Assembly (NCBI GenBank): GCA_002224055.1
Contig: AZLU01000106.1
Span: 72,125-136,124, forward strand
Reading direction: 5' to 3'
From: Pezizomycotina sp. ARF18
Lineage: Eukaryota; Ascomycota
DNA length: 64,000 nt
Under the pieces are notes generated by a model, which was given only the letters and a program-made list of their open reading frames with translations, was not told the origin of the DNA and ran no database searches. Both the position numbers and the translations under genes were made by a program. Below, in pieces: positions 59,280-64,000 of the stretch. Every line of letters starts with the position of its first letter. Within the stretch, counting starts at the first letter, position 1.

Positions 59280-59886
59280 AACACTGCCAGATGCCGTCAT
59301 TATTATTTAGGCCAGCACTTTCAAAATAACCATGTCCTAGTGTTTGTACCAATCTTGAAACTCCTTAATACTGACATACTTTGCCGTCCACAACGTGGAT
59401 GAAAGTCGTGTTTTTCGAGCCGTGCTTCATTAGAAGCATCTTGAAATTTTTCTTCCAGCATATGGCTACATGGTAGGCCCATAGATCAAAAAATGCCTTA
59501 GTACACGGAAGATGCTGTTCTGAGATAGCCTGCCGATGTTAGTGAAAAAAGCGTCCAGAGATCGATCCGGGAACTTCGAAAATAGGACTTAGCCGTCCAT
59601 GAGCGCCTTCCACTTTAGATATTGAGACGTTACCAAGATGAAAGCATGAATCGATGAAACAACGCATAAAGAATTTAACGTATGGGCGCCACCAGCGTCG
59701 AACGTAGTTATATATCCGTATATATCTGACTGTAATGGGAACCGAGGTATCAGCGCGACGATTATTAGTATTAGCCTCGGGAGCTACTATCCACTTGTTT
59801 GCGGTATTGACAAAGGACGGAGAGTGCTCCGTGATTTTCCAATCGAATAAATCGTCGCACTCCGTTAAAGGATCTTCTATGCGCAC
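59280..59886 (-). mobile_element. Mutator-like (MULE) transposase fragment
   Basis: The minus-strand frame at 59539-59886 contains RWWRPYVKFFMRCFIDSCFH and LGNVSISKVEGAHGRL. The block H-x-G-N-x-x-x-S-x-V-E-G-A-H is characteristic of the C-terminal part of MULE transposases in fungi (Hop-like). Stops and AT-rich surroundings indicate a dead fragment. Terminal inverted repeats were not located. Confidence 0.6.
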
Positions 59887-60029
59887 TTAAGTACCGAAAT
59901 ATTATTATATAATTCATCGTTGTCAGTAGCGAGATGTTCTTCGCCGTCAAACTCGTCTACATCTTCGCCGTCTGTTTCTTCGTCACCGTCATCCGTGTCT
60001 TTGCGAACGTCGCTACGTCCAGATCTCTC

Positions 60030-60284
60030 TCTCTCCTGATCAGAGGTGACAATACTGGTGCCTATTACCTAGCCACGAACGAGGCTAGGAACCTAAACGA
60101 CAGCACGAAACACATAGACACCAGACATGACTTCATCAGAGAGAAAGTGAAGCAGGGAGAGATTGAGATCAACATGGTTTCATCTGAAGAGAACGTCGCG
60201 GATGTTCTGAAGAATCCACTCGCGCGGACAGATTTCGAGAGACTCAGGAGCCTGCTAGGTGTGCAGGCTCCACCTTCAGACTGA
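60030..60284 (+). mobile_element. Copia RNase H C-terminus, opposite strand
   Basis: On the plus strand, IRGDNTGAYYLATNEARNL, then HIDTRHDFIREKVKQGEIEI and SSEENVADVLKNPLARTDF form the end of a Copia polyprotein, with the K-H-I-D-x-R-x-x-F-I-R-E block intact and a stop at 60284. It lies in the opposite orientation to the Copia piece at 58380-59170, so two insertions are present. About 125 nt after the stop, TGTTGGAATTG at 60410-60420 could be the start of its 3' LTR. Confidence 0.7.
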
Positions 60285-60409
60285 CAAGATTGTTTTTTTT
60301 TGCTGTTTATGTTAGTTTGCTTGTTTATTAATGTTTTTGTGTTTTCAAGATCCGCTGTAGCTCAACCTTCGGAGGATCATCAGGATAGAGGATAACGAGC
60401 GAGAGAGGC

Positions 60410-60420
60410 TGTTGGAATTG
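60410..60420 (+). repeat. possible 3' LTR start of the Copia element
   Basis: TGTTGGAATTG follows a purine-rich stretch (GAGCGAGAGAGG) that would serve as the polypurine tract. Many Copia LTRs start with TGTTGGAA. The matching 5' LTR is not identified in this window. Confidence 0.4.
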
Positions 60421-62814
60421 ACGCTCAGACTCTTATCAAAAATAGACATTTTAATTCTTATCCTGTCCAAAATATCTAATTTTCCATTTAGTCGCAAATG
60501 AAGAGTTCTCGCTTTTGGGGGAAAAAATCATTAAAATCTGCTCTATTCGTTTCAAGTTTTTTTTTAAAGAGGTTTATCTAATTTTTTTCTAGAGGCCTCA
60601 AAAGAATGTCTATTTTCAAGCAGGCCAAATACATATCCATTTTGAGGAGGTTCGAAATTTTGATTTTTGATAAATATCTATTTCTGAAGTTTAAATAAAT
60701 CTGAATAGGTTCGAAATAAATATCTATTTTTGCAAAGGTTAATAAATGCCAATTATTTCGTAAAGTTTATCTTACATGAGCGACGTGCTTCGGATAAGTC
60801 TAAATACTAAGGCTTAGCCGTATTCCGTGCTTAGAGTTATATCGAATTGGATGCCGCCGCGCTGACTCCGGGTACCATCGCGGTGTCCTGTTGATTTTAT
60901 CTCCAAATGTTCTATCGCAACGGTATCTTCTCTAACGGCCACATAACCTCTAGTGGCGGGACGATAATTAAAGTAGAATATTTTCGATTCTTATTATTTT
61001 TAAATATATAATTCTAAGAAATTAAGCGGTTAATTTAATTATATTTAAATAGCTTCTTAGTATATCTAGTAGACGAAAACATTTTATTTAAATTAAGCTA
61101 AATTTAAAAGTAAACGCTTTCTCTAGCTTCTTATATTATAAGTTTATAAGTTATAACTAATAAAAATTCGCTTAATGCTACTTAAACTTTAGCTATATAT
61201 TCTATAACGAGAGCGTTTATATAGATATATTTTAGCTATATAAGCTTTCTTTTATAGAATTTTATAATACTTATATTATTAGATCATCAGCTAATATTTA
61301 CTTTTTATTTTCTAATTAAAAAGACTAATTTACGCTATTACTTTTACCTAATGTTAGCCACGCTAAGGATTTATTTCTACCACGTACTTTTAAGAGAGGG
61401 TACTTTTCTACTTATTATTTCTTATAATTATCTTAAAAAGAGAGAAAGCTAGTTTTAAATTTATTTATCTTAGATGTATATTATAATTAAAACACTATTA
61501 TAAATATAAAAATCCTTTATTAATATATTTTATCATAGAATAACTTAATATTATTTTTAAATAATTTTTATAAGGGACTTGCTAGCACTCGTATAAGTCG
61601 ATAGGCCTCTTACTAATTTACGGAAGATCGTTAGGTAAAAGGTATATATTAAGTATTACTTAGAATAACTAGTAGTAACTAGTAATAGTTAGGCTATAAT
61701 ATTAATATACTATTAGAGTTAGTAATCTTAGTAGTATATACCGTACCGAGCCTACTTAATACCTAATATCCTCCCCCTAGAACTTACGGTTCTATATATA
61801 TACGGTATCCTAAAGGGAACTACTTATAATCTTATACGTACGTAGTATTCTAAAGTAAAATACTAATAGGTAAAATAAAAACTAAAAAAAAATAAATCTA
61901 CTTATAAAGAAAATTTTTATACGTAAAATATTTTATAATAGCGCGAGTAATATATCTTAGAGTATATTAGCGTTATTATATTAAAATAAAGGTAGCTAAT
62001 TCTTTATCTAAAAATATTTTATTTATTTAATATATAATATATCTATAAACTTATTATTATTACTTTTTTTTAGTATGGTAGTACGCGCCTTAATAAAAGA
62101 TATTATTTAATATATTTTATTAATTAACTTTATAAAAAGATATTTTATAATATATTATAATACGTTCTACGGAGTTTTTATAGAAAAGGCGTTTAGTTTA
62201 ATGGGTAGCGACTTATATTATATTATACTGCGCTCTATAGAGTTTTTTATCGGAAGGCGTTTTCTATATTTTATTTAAGAGCGTATATATATAGTTATAA
62301 GCTGTAGCTATTTACCTTAGAGAATATTAAGCTAAGACGTAATATCGTAGTATAATATATTTTTAATATTAAAAAGTCTTATTTAAAGTAGAAAAGATTT
62401 TTTATAAAATTTTTTTCTTTTTTTTCTAAGAAGGTCTCTTTTTTATATATAATATATTTTATATTAGTTTATCTTTTTCTTAAATTAACTTTTAGCTTTA
62501 GTTTAAGTTTTTTAAAAAAATTTTCTATATTTTTTTTTTTTAAATTATTATTTCCGCTTTTTTTCGCGGTATAGCGACCTTTTATAATTGCGTTATTAAT
62601 CTTATTAAAATAGCTATTATTAGTATTAATAATTTCTTTAGTATTAATATAATATTTATACTGTCGCTAGCTACGCCTATTACTATAATAGTAATACTAA
62701 GTACTTATATACCGCGCGTTAATATAACTATACTTAAATAGCGTTAATTATATTACTACGATTTTTAGGCTAAGCTTTAGCTTACTAATAACGATTTTTT
62801 AGCGTAGTAGTTAG
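60421..62814. other. AT-rich, RIP-like desert
   Basis: No gene is seen. From about 60960 the sequence is dominated by TA steps (TATATA, TTAATA, CTTATA) and all frames are full of stops, the expected product of heavy RIP on repeated DNA. Only small GC-richer islands remain. Confidence 0.7.
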
Positions 62815-62950
62815 TGATCGAGATCGGGCCGGGAACCAATGGTGTGTCCCGCCAGGCAGGGTGCTCCGGGCCGGGACGGGACAGTATTTGAGGATTTGAG
62901 GCCGCGCCAGCTACCCGGTCCCGTCCCGGACCCTACCGGGAATTCCGCCA
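62815..62950. repeat. GC-rich island with a 12-bp inverted repeat
   Basis: Within an AT-rich desert, CCGGGACGGGAC at 62871-62882 is exactly matched by its reverse complement GTCCCGTCCCGG at 62928-62939. Further GGGCCGGG and CTACCGGG blocks flank them. The 5' edge TAGTGATCGAGATCGGGCCGGG-like sequence resembles terminal regions of hAT-type elements, but no transposase is visible. Confidence 0.55.
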
Positions 62951-63149
62951 AGACTTTTTATATATAAAAATAAATAAACATGTCGATTATTTTAATAATT
63001 TATATTATTTTTTATATTTTCACATCGATTTTCATATCTATTTTTATATTATTTTTATATATTTATATTATTTATTATATTATTTATTATATTATTTATT
63101 TATTTATTATTATTATATTATATATATTACATTGCTAGCTACTAACATC

Positions 63150-63600
63150 TCTATGCTATGGTTCAACACCATAGATGTTTACCACCAACACCGTCATGCA
63201 GAGCACGGTATCCCATGCCATAGTTCAATACCATGGTGTTCTCCACTAACATCTCTATATCCACCACCAACATCTCCCTGTAGAGCACCGGTATCCCATG
63301 CCATAGTTCAACACCATGGGTGTTCTCCCACCAACATCTCAGTCCACACCACATTCCATGTCCACCACCAACATCTCCTGCAGAGCACCGGTATTCCCAT
63401 GCCATGGTTCACTACCATGGATGTCCACTACCAATATCCCCTACAGAGCACCAGTATCCCTATACCATGGTTTACCACTATAGGTATTCTCACTACTATC
63501 TATATCTACTACTAACATCTCTTATCTATTACCAAATCTCCCACAGAGACGGTATTCTTATGCTATGGTTTACAGCATAGTGTCCTCTACTAATATTACC
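63150..63600. repeat. minisatellite with a small hairpin in each unit
   Basis: Imperfect tandem units of about 60-100 bp share ACCACCAACATCTC, CAGAGCACCGGTATCCC and a short palindromic block. The block is CTATGGT-TCAAC-ACCATAG at 63156-63174 and CCATGGT-TCACT-ACCATGG at 63402-63420, with related versions near 63218, 63303, 63463 and 63561. The GC content is far above the flanking AT-rich DNA. Confidence 0.75.
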
Positions 63601-64000
63601 ATATTGTGTCTCTACATTAAACCAATATGTTGCAAAACCTCTAAACTACTAAAAACCAAAGATCTTACTTACCTAAGCAAAGAATACCGCGGTCTTCTAA
63701 TACTAAATAATTAGAGAATTAGGTTGTTTTCGTTAAAAACTATGGGGAAGTAGATTCTAGAGGTAATACGCTATAATCTAATACCGGACCTAGAATCCGG
63801 TTTACTTTATGGATTCTATATTATAATATGGAGAATAGAGATTTAAAGTAAAAACTATAGAGTAGTCTTACTTCTCTAAACTTAAAGGGATTTATCTCTT
63901 AAAAAATTAAGATTTTTATCTTAAAACTACTAATTCATTAATCGAACCCTATATAATTTTAGTATTAAGAATAGCGAGCAGAGTTAAAAAATAATTTTTT
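63601..64000. other. AT-rich end of the window
   Basis: No gene is seen. The sequence returns to AT-rich, RIP-like composition. Confidence 0.5.

Noticed and set aside
1-64000. CRISPR arrays, rRNA and tRNA genes
   Set aside because: No regularly spaced direct repeats with unique spacers and no rRNA-like blocks were seen. No convincing tRNA was found by eye, although a covariance-model scan would be needed to exclude one.

Overview
The window is nuclear DNA of a filamentous ascomycete (Pezizomycotina). The basis is short GT-AG introns of about 50-130 nt with CTAAC-type branch points, a full-size fungal PDR/CDR-type ABC transporter, an MFS sugar porter, an NLR of the fungal N-domain/NACHT/ankyrin type, small secreted proteins, and GC-balanced gene islands set in AT-rich blocks that look decayed by repeat-induced point mutation (RIP). 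The species cannot be named from the sequence alone.

Nearly every long gene is interrupted by single-base indels, mostly one missing base inside a short homopolymer, while the protein sequence on either side stays typical of its family. The coordinates below therefore span whole genes across these breaks, and each entry says where the frame moves. I treat the indels in the metabolic and transport genes as probable assembly errors. Nonsense codons of the CAG/CAA to TAG/TAA kind in the NLR are more likely true RIP damage.

Layout. 1-4.8 kb: mostly gene-poor, one small nuclear-looking protein on the minus strand. 4.8-9.5 kb: drug-efflux ABC transporter. 11.1-11.6 kb: small basic protein. 14.8-17.0 kb: sugar transporter, followed by a lysine-rich hypothetical gene. 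18-25.5 kb: long stretch with no convincing gene. 25.5-32.5 kb: a rhodopsin-like membrane protein, a secreted Cys-containing protein, a charged hypothetical protein and an ankyrin-repeat protein. 33.2-37.7 kb: five tandem, same-strand copies of a small cysteine protein family that I do not recognise (C-x-C-x11-C-x4/5-C-x2-C core). 37.7-42.2 kb: a small membrane protein and a second rhodopsin-like membrane protein. 42.6-46.0 kb: two head-to-head F-box/LRR-like genes. 46.3-48.3 kb: a secreted precursor with repeated W-K-R-S units that look like Kex2 cleavage sites, and a second secreted protein. 52.3-56.4 kb: an NLR whose ankyrin array is nearly identical from repeat to repeat. 57.4-60.4 kb: an orphan ORF and remnants of Copia and Mutator-like elements. 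60.4-64 kb: extremely AT-rich DNA, a GC-rich inverted repeat and a hairpin-bearing minisatellite.

The two most interesting items are the tandem cysteine family (33.2-37.7 kb) and the repeated, Kex2-like secreted precursor (46.3-46.8 kb). The transporter genes are ordinary housekeeping or accessory functions with no evident link to these two loci.
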